Made by a program: the position numbers and the translations under genes. From Methanocatella intestini (GTDB taxonomy: Archaea; Methanobacteriota; Methanobacteria; Methanobacteriales; Methanobacteriaceae): a DNA stretch of 64,000 nucleotides. The stretch lies in the NCBI RefSeq assembly GCF_002252585.1, contig NZ_NQLD01000008.1. One strand, written 5' to 3'. Within the stretch, counting starts at the first letter, position 1. Each line of letters opens with the position of its first letter. A model generated the notes under the pieces. The model ran no database searches. It was not told the DNA's origin and saw only the letters and a list, made by a program, of their open reading frames with translations. Positions 17,776 to 26,003 of this stretch are shown here, in pieces.

Positions 17776-18711
17776 ATGGCAGTTTGTTTACCTGACACCC
17801 AAGATGATACTCCCAGCATACCTATTAAATTAACAAGAGTAGGTGTAACTGGAGTTAAAAAATTATTGCAACTCGAAAGAAATAACAAAAGACCTATAAT
17901 TTTAGTGCCTACATTTGATGCATTTGTAGACTTACCAAACGATCAAAAAGGAGTGCATATGTCTAGAAACCCTGAAGCAATTAGTGAAGTATTAGATGAA
18001 GTAGCTAATGACAGTTCAGTGGAAGTAGAAACATTATGCGCAAAAATCGTGAGTAAAATGATGTCAAAACACGAATATGCAAAACGTGTTGAAATATCAA
18101 TGACTACTGATTATATGTTTATGAGAGAATCACCAGTAACTAAAAATAAAACACAAGAAATGGCTAAACTTAAAGCTAAAGCTATTGGTTACAGAGAAGA
18201 TGGTGAAATTAAAATTAGAAAAAGCATTGGAGCTGAAGTTATTGGAATGACTGTTTGCCCATGTGCTCAGGAATCTGTAAAAGAATCAGACAAAAATAAA
18301 TTATTGGAATTTTTAGATGAAGAAACTACACAAAAAGTATTAGATACTGTGACTTTTGCTTCCCACAATCAAAGAGGTGTTGGAACTTTATTAATTGAAG
18401 TTCCAGAAGGCAAAGAAGTTAAAGGTGAAGACATAATAGAAATAATAGAAGAATCCATGAGCTCCCCAGTCTGCGAATTGTTAAAAAGACCAGATGAAAA
18501 TGCTACAGTTTTAAATGCTCATAAAAAACCTGTTTTTGTCGAAGACTGTGTAAGAAATATGATGGAAAAAATAGCTAAAAAATATGCTGATTTTCCGAAA
18601 GACACTCTAATCACATCACGTCAGGAAAATCATGAAAGTATACACAGACACAATGCTTTTGCAGAAAAAGTAACGACAATGGGTGAATTAAAAGAAGAAT
18701 TAAGGATCTGA
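17776..18711 (+). CDS. mptA: GTP cyclohydrolase MptA
   Basis: MptA (311 aa) converts GTP to dihydroneopterin 2',3'-cyclic phosphate, the first step towards tetrahydromethanopterin. It belongs to the metal-dependent COG1469 (FolE2-like) family: IKLTRVGVTGVKK, GVHMSRN and the CPCAQE motif are seen. A TATA-like AAATATATAA (17715-17724) and ribosome site GAGGT (17765-17769) precede it. It begins a three-gene plus-strand run with the DUF2120 gene and cofG, spaced 3-4 nt, so pterin and F420 synthesis are probably co-expressed. Confidence 0.95.
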   Translation: MAVCLPDTQDDTPSIPIKLTRVGVTGVKKLLQLERNNKRPIILVPTFDAFVDLPNDQKGVHMSRNPEAISEVLDEVANDSSVEVETLCAKIVSKMMSKHEYAKRVEISMTTDYMFMRESPVTKNKTQEMAKLKAKAIGYREDGEIKIRKSIGAEVIGMTVCPCAQESVKESDKNKLLEFLDEETTQKVLDTVTFASHNQRGVGTLLIEVPEGKEVKGEDIIEIIEESMSSPVCELLKRPDENATVLNAHKKPVFVEDCVRNMMEKIAKKYADFPKDTLITSRQENHESIHRHNAFAEKVTTMGELKEELRI

Positions 18712-18715
18712 TTAA

Positions 18716-19156
18716 ATGCAAAAGTTTTATGAAGTAGCAGGAGAAGTAATGGGGTTTTTTGATGCATTTAAAGGATCAAGACCTGCAATTGACAATGACA
18801 AAATCCTAATCGTTAGAGGAAGATCAAGAAAAACATTAGATGTTAATGACTTTAACTCAAAGCTTAATGAAATTGGAAGCATAATAAACGGTAAAGAAAT
18901 TGAATCCGATTCTAAAAAAATCACCAAACTTTTAGAAAGCGGTGATAAAAGCATACAGGAAAGCGAAGGTCAGACAACAAATATAGACAAACATGGCCTA
19001 GAAAGAATGCAGGAAGAACTTGAAGCTATGGGTCTTATAGTTGAGTATAAAGCTTTCGAATTACCATGCTGTTATGCTGTAATTGCAATATGGCAGGATA
19101 AACATGGATACCCCCCATTATATGTTGAAGTAACAGTTTCAGAAAAAGAAGAATAA
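18716..19156 (+). CDS. DUF2120-type protein between mptA and cofG
   Basis: A 146-aa soluble protein that I tentatively place in DUF2120, a methanogen family without known function. Recognisable parts are FFDAFKGSRP, ILIVRGRSRKTL and a C-terminal LPCCYAVIAIWQDKHGYPP with a Cys pair. It lies 4 nt after mptA and 3 nt before cofG, so it is almost certainly translated from the same message. An internal ATG at 18749 has a better-spaced AGGAG site and may be the real start (about 135 aa). A role linked to pterin or deazaflavin synthesis is only an inference from position. Confidence 0.75.
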   Translation: MQKFYEVAGEVMGFFDAFKGSRPAIDNDKILIVRGRSRKTLDVNDFNSKLNEIGSIINGKEIESDSKKITKLLESGDKSIQESEGQTTNIDKHGLERMQEELEAMGLIVEYKAFELPCCYAVIAIWQDKHGYPPLYVEVTVSEKEE

Positions 19157-19159
19157 AAC

Positions 19160-20242
19160 ATGCAAAGAAAAGAAAAAATTCTCCAGATATTGGAATCAAC
19201 TGACAGTCAGATTATTGATTTCATGAACAAAGCTTCAGAATATCGGGAGAATAACCTTATTACATACTCTAAAAATATTTTCATTCCTTTAACTGAAATC
19301 TGTAAAAATGATTGCGGTTACTGTAATTTTAAAAAAACTCCTGATGATCCTACTGCAATTATTCTAAAAACAAAAGATGAAGTATTGGCTAGTTTAAAAG
19401 AAGCTGAAAAATATGGGTGCAGTGAAGCTTTATTTACATTTGGGGAAGATGCTGATGAAGAAGAATCGGTAAAACAGAAATTAGCTGAATTTGGGTATGA
19501 AAATATTGTAGATTATGTTTTTGATATTTGTAAAATGACTTTAAATGAAACTACCTTACTACCTCACACAAATGGTGGTAATTTTAGCTATGAAAATCTA
19601 AAAAAGCTAAAAGAAGTTAATGCTTCTATGGGTATGATGCTTGAAAGTACATCTAAACGGTTAATGAAAACAATAGCACATAATAAAAGTCCCGGTAAAA
19701 ACCCGGAAATCAGATTAGAAACAATAGCCAATGCAGGAAAACTTAAAATACCTTACACTACCGGAATTTTAATTGGAATTGGTGAAACAAAAGAAGAAAT
19801 AGCTGAGTCATTATTAGCTATCAGAGACCTGTATGATAAATACGGGCACATTCAAGAAGTAATTATCCAAAATTTCACCACCAGCCCAGGAATTGAAATG
19901 GAAAATTGGGAAGAACCTACTTTTTTAGATATGGTAAGAACAGTAATGGCTGGAAAACTGTTATTTAAGGATACAGATGTGAGCATTCAGGTCCCACCTA
20001 ATTTAAACCATGACACTGCCCAAATATTTTTACTTTGCGGTGCAGATGATTGGGGTGGTGTTTCTCCAGTAAGTCATGATTATGTAAATCCGACCTCTCC
20101 CTGGCCAACTCTAAATGAATTAAACAGACTGACACAAGATGCCGGATTTGAATTAATCGAAAGATTATGTGTTTATGAAAAATACGTTAATGATAAATGG
20201 CTAAATAAAACTTTACTTGAAAAAATAGCTAATTTATCCTAG
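19160..20242 (+). CDS. cofG: FO synthase subunit CofG
   Basis: CofG (360 aa) is the radical SAM subunit that, with CofH, makes the F420 precursor 7,8-didemethyl-8-hydroxy-5-deazariboflavin. The radical SAM motif is CKNDCGYC (Cys48, Cys52, Cys55). Further typical blocks are SEALFTFGEDADEE, LPHTNGGN, GMMLESTS and the C-terminal DDWGGVSPVSHDYVNP. It is the third gene of the mptA run. Its last 14 nt overlap the convergent taw2 gene. CofH is not in this window. Confidence 0.95.
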   Translation: MQRKEKILQILESTDSQIIDFMNKASEYRENNLITYSKNIFIPLTEICKNDCGYCNFKKTPDDPTAIILKTKDEVLASLKEAEKYGCSEALFTFGEDADEEESVKQKLAEFGYENIVDYVFDICKMTLNETTLLPHTNGGNFSYENLKKLKEVNASMGMMLESTSKRLMKTIAHNKSPGKNPEIRLETIANAGKLKIPYTTGILIGIGETKEEIAESLLAIRDLYDKYGHIQEVIIQNFTTSPGIEMENWEEPTFLDMVRTVMAGKLLFKDTDVSIQVPPNLNHDTAQIFLLCGADDWGGVSPVSHDYVNPTSPWPTLNELNRLTQDAGFELIERLCVYEKYVNDKWLNKTLLEKIANLS

Positions 20243-20966
20243 CATCACATACTACATGAAATACTCCAGGAGAGTATTTCTTAACTTTATTTAATTTTAA
20301 AAATTCCACCTGCCTGTCTCCAGCCAGTTCTTTAATTCTATTTATCGGACGGATATCCATTAATTTTTCAGGAACTGTTTCATGATAATGAATAACTCCA
20401 CCTTTATTTAAGCTATCAATAGCTACTTTTAAATAATGGTGAGTTGTTTTTACATATCCCATTATAATCCTGTCTGCTTTATAATCCGGAGTTATGTTTA
20501 TACAGTCTCCAAGTAAAGGAGTAATATTGCTTATTTTATTTAATTTAATATTTTCCTTTAAATAATGAAATGAATTAGGATTAATTTCTATCGAATAAAT
20601 CTGTTTTGCATTACTGTGAACTCCTATTGGAATTGAAAAGTAACCTATTCCTGCAAACATATCAATTACTGTTTCATTATCCTCAACAAGTTTAGCTATT
20701 CTTATTCTCTCATTGTTATTTCCTTTTGACCACATTACTTTTTTTAAATCCAATTTAAAAAGACATTCATTTTCTTTGTTGATTGTTTCAGTATCATTAC
20801 CATATAATAATTTTATAACAGGTTCTCTTTTAGTCCCATAAATATGGTCAACTTTCATAATGGTTTTTACATTATGTTTATCTGAAAGTTCTTTTAATTG
20901 TGTATCTGATTGTACAGTGAATTTATTGTCTAATATTAAAATATCGCCTATTTTTTTCCATTTCAT
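20229..20966 (-). CDS. taw2: tRNA wyosine aminocarboxypropyltransferase Taw2
   Basis: A SAM-dependent enzyme of the Trm5/Taw2 family, about 245 aa. The SAM site is DMFAGIGYFSIP. The motif that in Trm5 reads NxP is here MGYV (in DRIIMGYVKTTHHYL), which points to Taw2, the enzyme that transfers the aminocarboxypropyl group in wyosine formation at tRNA-Phe G37. It lacks the extra N-terminal domain found in many Trm5 proteins. The start is set at ATG 20966 with GGAG 8 nt upstream; TTG 20972 is the alternative. Confidence 0.82.
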   Translation of the reverse strand: MKWKKIGDILILDNKFTVQSDTQLKELSDKHNVKTIMKVDHIYGTKREPVIKLLYGNDTETINKENECLFKLDLKKVMWSKGNNNERIRIAKLVEDNETVIDMFAGIGYFSIPIGVHSNAKQIYSIEINPNSFHYLKENIKLNKISNITPLLGDCINITPDYKADRIIMGYVKTTHHYLKVAIDSLNKGGVIHYHETVPEKLMDIRPINRIKELAGDRQVEFLKLNKVKKYSPGVFHVVCDARIN

Positions 20967-21094
20967 TAACAAAACTCCATTAAAGCATCTTAAAAAGAAA
21001 ACTTTATATATGTAAATACATAATGTAATATTAGTTAGTTTATACTAATTAATTGATTCTGATTTTATAAATATTAATAATTAAAAATTACGTG

Positions 21095-21167
21095 TTTATA
21101 TAAAATTTATGTATAACCTACAATATAGTTGAAAAATACAAATATTTTAAATACTTACATGAGGTGT
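21095..21167 (+). promoter_or_regulatory. psmB promoter and ribosome site
   Basis: TTTATATA at 21095-21102 is a strong archaeal TATA box about 70 nt before the psmB ATG, implying a leader of roughly 45 nt. GAGGTG at 21161-21166 is the ribosome site. A second TTTATATA at 21003-21010 in the same gap could serve an additional upstream start. Confidence 0.6.
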
Positions 21168-21172
21168 TTAAC

Positions 21173-21787
21173 ATGGATGATAAAATATTAGAAGGTACAA
21201 CAACTGTAGGAATAACCTGTAAAGATGGTGTTGTATTTGCTAGCGAAAGAAGGGCTAGTATGGGAAACCTTGTAGCTCATAAAGTCGCAGAAAAAATATT
21301 TAAAATAAATGATCATATCGTAACAACCATTGCTGGTAGTGTTGGAGATGCTCAAAATTTAATGAAAATAATTGAAGCAGAAGTTTCTCTTTATCAAATG
21401 AGAAATAACGACCACATGAGTGTAAAAGCTGCTGCATCAGTAACAGCAAACATTTTACGTTCCGGCCCAATGTATGTGCAAACATTACTTGGAGGAATGG
21501 ATGGAGATAAACCTTCATTATACTCTCTTGACCCTGCCGGAGGCATGATTAAAGACACATACATATCCACAGGATCAGGTTCCATTGTAGCATATGGTGT
21601 TCTCGAAGACAGATACCATGAAGAAATTACAACTGACGAAGGATTAGAAATAGCTATAAGAGCTATCAAAGCTGCTAGCGAACGTGACACATTTTCAGGA
21701 AATGGATATTTAGTAGCTAAAGTAACTAAAGACGGCTTTGAAATGTTAGATAAGGAAAAGGTTAATGATATTGTAGCGAAAATATAA
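21173..21787 (+). CDS. psmB: proteasome beta subunit
   Basis: Catalytic subunit of the archaeal 20S proteasome. The start is set at ATG 21173 because GAGGTG (21161-21166) is the ribosome site; a GTG at 21164 lies inside that site. This gives 204 aa with an eight-residue propeptide MDDKILEG, whose removal exposes the N-terminal nucleophile Thr of TTTVGI. The lysine and serine positions of the Ntn-hydrolase site fit (ERRAS, HKVAEKIF). Convergent neighbours are absent: it is followed 128 nt later by the aCPSF1 gene on the same strand. Confidence 0.97.
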   Translation: MDDKILEGTTTVGITCKDGVVFASERRASMGNLVAHKVAEKIFKINDHIVTTIAGSVGDAQNLMKIIEAEVSLYQMRNNDHMSVKAAASVTANILRSGPMYVQTLLGGMDGDKPSLYSLDPAGGMIKDTYISTGSGSIVAYGVLEDRYHEEITTDEGLEIAIRAIKAASERDTFSGNGYLVAKVTKDGFEMLDKEKVNDIVAKI

Positions 21788-21812
21788 GACTATTTTTCAT
21801 AACTAACTACTT

Positions 21813-21820
21813 TTTATATA
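21813..21820 (+). promoter_or_regulatory. TATA box for aCPSF1 gene
   Basis: TTTATATA (21813-21820), within a TTTTTATATAAATG context, lies about 95 nt before the aCPSF1 ATG and just 25 nt after the psmB stop, so the nuclease gene probably has its own promoter. AAGGGATT just before the ATG may be the ribosome site. Confidence 0.5.
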
Positions 21821-21915
21821 AATGTGTAAATAGTTTATGAAGTTTTTAACTAATTATAGCAAACAAGCTTTTTCATGGACTATATTTACACAATACTTTT
21901 TTTTGAAGGGATTAT

Positions 21916-23826
21916 ATGACTTCAGAGATTTTAGAAGATATCAAAAAAGAAATAATGGACAAATTACCAAAAAATGCTCAGGTTTCAAAAGTAGAATTTG
22001 AAGGTCCTGAAGTGGTACTTTACACTAAAAACCCAGAAATTATAACTGACAATGGCGATCTTATACGATCATTAGCTAAAGAACTTAGAAAAAGAATCAT
22101 TATCAGATCTGATAAAAGTGCATTATTAGGTCCTGAAGAAACAATTAAAAAAGTTCATGAAATAGTTCCTGAAGGAGCAGAAATTACAGACATTTACTTT
22201 GATACAGTTACTTGCGAAGTAGTTATCACTGCAAAAAAACCGGGACTTGTTATTGGAAAATATGGTGTAACCTCAAGAACAATTGTTAAAAATACCGGAT
22301 GGGCACCTAAGATTTTAAGAACACCTCCAATAAGTTCCGATGTTATTGGAAAAATCAGAACTACCTTAAAAAGTAGCAGTAAAGACAGGAAAAAAATGTT
22401 GCAGCGTCTTGGTAGACAAATACACCAAGGTACCAAACATCCTAATGATTGGGCTAGAGTAACCTCAATGGGTGGTTTTAAAGAAGTTGGACGTTCATCA
22501 ATGCTTTTACAAACCCCGAACAGTAGAGTATTATTAGATTGTGGTGTCAATGTAGCTGCATCAGATAATAAAAACGCATTCCCATACTTAAATGTTCCTG
22601 AATTTTCAATTGAAGAGTTAGATGCGGTCATTATTTCACACGCTCACTTAGACCACTGCGGATTTGTACCATATCTTTATCATTATGGATATGAAGGACC
22701 AATTTACTGTACAACTCCAACAAGAGATTTAACAACACTTTTACAGCTTGATCACTTAGATATTGCTCACAGAGAAGGTAATCCTTTACCATTCAATGTA
22801 AAACATGTGCAAAAAGCTATTAAACATACAATAACCTTAGATTATGGTGAAGTAACTGATATCTCACCAGATATTAGATTAACCCTCCATAATGCAGGAC
22901 ATATTTTAGGTTCAGCTATTTCACATATGCATATTGGTGACGGAGCTCATAATTTAGTTTATACTGGAGATTTCAAATATGAAAGAAGCAGATTACTTGA
23001 ACCTGCAACATTCAGATTCCCACGTGCTGAAACTGTAATCATGGAAAGTACATATGGTGGTCGTGAAGACATACAACCTTCAAGAAACTCTGCAGAAAAA
23101 GAAATGATGAAAACTATCTACAAAACTTTAAAACGCGGAGGAAAAATTTTAGTTCCAGTATTTGCTGTAGGAAGAGCACAAGAGCTTATGGTAGTGCTTG
23201 AAGAATACATGAGACATGGAATGATTGATGAAGTTCCTATTTACATTGACGGTATGATCTGGGAAGCTACAGCTATCCATACTGCAAGACCAGAATATTT
23301 AAGTAAAGATTTAAGAGATCAAATATTCCACATGGGCAGAAATCCATTTATCTCAGATATGTTTAATAAAGTTCAAAATCTTGACCAAAGAAAAGATATT
23401 GTTGAAAGCAACAGTCCGGCAATTATTTTATCCACTTCAGGTATGTTAACTGGAGGCAATTCAGTTGAATACTTTAAATGGTTATGTGAAGATGACAGAA
23501 ACACATTAATATTTGTAGGATATCAATCTGAAGGTTCATTAGGTAGAAGAATCCAAAAAGGATGGAAAGAAGTGCCTCTTGAAGAAGACAATAAAACAAA
23601 AGTATTCAATGTTAAAATGGAAATCAAAACTATCAACGGATTTAGTGGACACTCCAATAGGCGTCAATTAATGGATTATGTAAAAAGACTTAATCCAAGA
23701 CCGGATAAAGTCATTACCTGTCATGGAGACCCTTATAAAACAACAGACTTGGCTTCATCAATACATAGAAGTTATAAAATTGAAACCAAAAGTCCTGTGA
23801 ATTTAGACAGTGTAAGAATACACTAA
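21916..23826 (+). CDS. aCPSF1/FttA, transcription termination ribonuclease
   Basis: A 636-aa beta-CASP metallo-beta-lactamase ribonuclease. In archaea this protein (aCPSF1, also called FttA) cuts nascent RNA at U-rich sites and ends transcription. Order of domains: N-terminal KH-like region (residues about 1-150, with GLVIGKYG), metallo-beta-lactamase core with HAHLDH (residues about 242-247) and HNAGHILGS, beta-CASP insertion with VPVFAVGRAQE, and C-terminal FSGHSNRR and CHGDP. Length is typical. It matters here because many genes in the window end at U-rich tracts. Confidence 0.95.
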   Translation: MTSEILEDIKKEIMDKLPKNAQVSKVEFEGPEVVLYTKNPEIITDNGDLIRSLAKELRKRIIIRSDKSALLGPEETIKKVHEIVPEGAEITDIYFDTVTCEVVITAKKPGLVIGKYGVTSRTIVKNTGWAPKILRTPPISSDVIGKIRTTLKSSSKDRKKMLQRLGRQIHQGTKHPNDWARVTSMGGFKEVGRSSMLLQTPNSRVLLDCGVNVAASDNKNAFPYLNVPEFSIEELDAVIISHAHLDHCGFVPYLYHYGYEGPIYCTTPTRDLTTLLQLDHLDIAHREGNPLPFNVKHVQKAIKHTITLDYGEVTDISPDIRLTLHNAGHILGSAISHMHIGDGAHNLVYTGDFKYERSRLLEPATFRFPRAETVIMESTYGGREDIQPSRNSAEKEMMKTIYKTLKRGGKILVPVFAVGRAQELMVVLEEYMRHGMIDEVPIYIDGMIWEATAIHTARPEYLSKDLRDQIFHMGRNPFISDMFNKVQNLDQRKDIVESNSPAIILSTSGMLTGGNSVEYFKWLCEDDRNTLIFVGYQSEGSLGRRIQKGWKEVPLEEDNKTKVFNVKMEIKTINGFSGHSNRRQLMDYVKRLNPRPDKVITCHGDPYKTTDLASSIHRSYKIETKSPVNLDSVRIH

Positions 23827-23915
23827 TAAATAAATACTAATTGAGATAAATATAATAATATAATTTAAATTTTTATTAATTTTAAAAAATAAAAATACCA
23901 CTAGGTGTTAAAAAA

Positions 23916-24935
23916 ATGGTTACTTATTCAGAATCCGGTGTTGATATTGACCTTGAAGCAGTTACTGTTTCAAAACTTGCATCAAAACTTAAATCAACAT
24001 TGGAATATAGAGATATAATAACTGATAGCGGACATTATGCTGCTTTAGTTAGATTAGGCGATAAAGCTATTGCAATGAGTACTGACGGAGTAGGCAGTAA
24101 AATTTTAATTGCTGAAATGATGAACAAATACAATACTGTAGGTATAGATTGCATAGCTATGGTTGTAAATGATATTCTTTGTGTCGGTGCAGAACCAATA
24201 GCACTAGTAGATTATCTTGCAGTAGAACAACCTGATCCTGAAAGAGCCGAAGAAATAGCTGAAGGTCTTGTAACAGGAGCAAAAGAATCCCGAATTTCAA
24301 TAATTGGTGGGGAAACTGCATCACTTCCAGGAATAATAAAAGACTTTGATTTAGCCGGAACCGGAATAGGTTTTGTAGATGTGGATAAAATTATTACTGG
24401 AGAAGATATTGAAGCTGGAGACGTTTTAATAGGCATTGAAAGTAATGGTATCCATTCAAACGGATATAGTTTAGCTAGAAAAGCATTATTTGATGATGCC
24501 GGATTTTCAATCGATGACAAAATGCCTAATTGTGATACAACTATCGGAGAAGAATTAATAAGACCAACTGAATTATATGTCAAACCAATAGTTGCTTTAT
24601 TTAAAGAAGAATACGAAATTCATGGATTAGCACATATAACTGGTGGAGGTTTTACTAACCTTAGACGCTTGAAAAAAGGTGTGGGATATAATATTTATGA
24701 CCTTCCAGAGGCTCCAGAAATATTTAAACTCATATACCAACAAAATGTCCCTCTTGAAGAAATGTACAAAGTTTTCAATATGGGTGTCGGTTTTGTTGTA
24801 ATTACCAGTGAAAATGAAGCTGAAAAAATAATGAAAACTTTAAAAGAATACTGTAACTGCCAAATTATCGGTAAAGTAACTGATGATGAAAAAATTACCG
24901 TTAAAACTTTTGAAGGCAGCGAAGTTACATACTGA
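23916..24935 (+). CDS. purM: phosphoribosylformylglycinamidine cyclo-ligase
   Basis: AIR synthetase (339 aa), the fifth step of de novo purine synthesis. Typical segments: SGVDIDLEA at the N-terminus, the ATP-binding AMSTDGVGSK, CIAMVVNDILCVGAEP, IGGETASLPG, SNGIHSNGYSLAR and HITGGGFTNL. GGTGTT lies about 6 nt before the ATG. It is followed 27 nt later by comC, so the two are probably co-transcribed although they are unrelated in pathway. Confidence 0.97.
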   Translation: MVTYSESGVDIDLEAVTVSKLASKLKSTLEYRDIITDSGHYAALVRLGDKAIAMSTDGVGSKILIAEMMNKYNTVGIDCIAMVVNDILCVGAEPIALVDYLAVEQPDPERAEEIAEGLVTGAKESRISIIGGETASLPGIIKDFDLAGTGIGFVDVDKIITGEDIEAGDVLIGIESNGIHSNGYSLARKALFDDAGFSIDDKMPNCDTTIGEELIRPTELYVKPIVALFKEEYEIHGLAHITGGGFTNLRRLKKGVGYNIYDLPEAPEIFKLIYQQNVPLEEMYKVFNMGVGFVVITSENEAEKIMKTLKEYCNCQIIGKVTDDEKITVKTFEGSEVTY

Positions 24936-24962
24936 TTCAATAACTATAAGGAGAGTGAAAAC

Positions 24963-25991
24963 ATGAAAATAATGAAAGATAATGAAATAGCTCTTGTAAA
25001 AGAAATATTAAAAAAATTAGGAGCTAGCGAAGAAGACAGCGAATTGGTAGCAGAAGCTACAATTGATGCAGATTTAAAAGGATTTACTTCACACGGACTT
25101 GGCAGATTCCCACAATACTTGATTAGTATTGAATCAGGAACTATAAACTTAAAAGATAACATAACTATTGAAAAAGAAACTCCGGCTATTGCTTTAATAA
25201 ATGGTAACAGCGGATTCGGACAAGCTGTTGCATATAAAGCTATGAAATTAGCTGTAAAAAAAGCTAAAGAAGTAGGTATCGGATGTGTAGGTGTACACAA
25301 TTCAAACCATTTCGGAGTGACTGGATTTTACTCAGATATTGCAGTTAAAGAAGGAGTTATTGGAACTGTACTTGCAAATACTGATCCTGCAATTGCTCCA
25401 TTTGGTGCAAGTGAAGCACTTATTGGAACAAACCCAATCGCTATCGGTATTCCAAGTGATTCATACATTGCAGTAGATATGGCTACATCAGTTACTGCAC
25501 GTGGAAAAATATTAGAATCAAAAAGAAAAGGATTAGAATTACCTGAAGGTTGGGCACTTGATAAAGACGGAAACCCAACAACTGATCCAGAAGCTGCTCT
25601 TGAAGGTTCAATTTTAGCATTTGGTGGATTTAAAGGATATGCATTAGCATTTATGATTGAAATTTTAACCGGACCTTTAGTAAATGCTGAATATGGAAAA
25701 GGAGTAACTGGTACAGCTTCACCAACTAAAAACTGTACAAAAGGAGATTTATACATAGCTATTGATCCAAGTAAATTCGGTTCAATGGAAGATTTCAAAG
25801 CAAAAACTACAGATTTCTGTAATCAGGCAAGAGCTGCAGGAGAAAATGTTTCAATTCCGGGAGATTTAGAAGTTAAAAAAATAGCTAATGCGGAAGCTAA
25901 TGGAATGGAAATAGATGAAAAATTATATGAACAATTAAAAGAAATCTGTGACGATTTAGATATCGACTTTGATTCCTACTTAGAAGAATAA
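24963..25991 (+). CDS. comC: L-sulfolactate dehydrogenase ComC
   Basis: Member of the archaeal malate/L-sulfolactate dehydrogenase family (342 aa), which oxidises sulfolactate to sulfopyruvate in coenzyme M synthesis; some members use malate, so substrate specificity is inferred from the methanogen setting. Typical blocks: DADLKGFTSHGLGRFP, GNSGFGQAV, VGVHNSNHFGVTGFY and GTNPIAIGIPS. A strong ribosome site GGAGAGTGA precedes the ATG. ComB, which acts just before, lies at 8596-9288. Confidence 0.9.
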   Translation: MKIMKDNEIALVKEILKKLGASEEDSELVAEATIDADLKGFTSHGLGRFPQYLISIESGTINLKDNITIEKETPAIALINGNSGFGQAVAYKAMKLAVKKAKEVGIGCVGVHNSNHFGVTGFYSDIAVKEGVIGTVLANTDPAIAPFGASEALIGTNPIAIGIPSDSYIAVDMATSVTARGKILESKRKGLELPEGWALDKDGNPTTDPEAALEGSILAFGGFKGYALAFMIEILTGPLVNAEYGKGVTGTASPTKNCTKGDLYIAIDPSKFGSMEDFKAKTTDFCNQARAAGENVSIPGDLEVKKIANAEANGMEIDEKLYEQLKEICDDLDIDFDSYLEE

Positions 25992-26002
25992 ATTTATTCT
26001 TC
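25983..26002 (+). terminator. palindromic hairpin at the comC end
   Basis: A perfect 20-nt palindrome (GAAGAATAAA/TTTATTCTTC) spans the comC stop codon and the gap to convergent polB. On the plus strand it is followed by ACTATTTTTTATATTT, a U-rich tract fitting termination of the purM-comC transcript. Confidence 0.55.
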
Positions 26003-26003
26003 A

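Noticed and set aside
21164..21175. GTG at 21164 as the psmB start
   Set aside because: It lies inside the GAGGTG ribosome site; the ATG at 21173 gives a normal eight-residue propeptide ending in Gly before the catalytic Thr.
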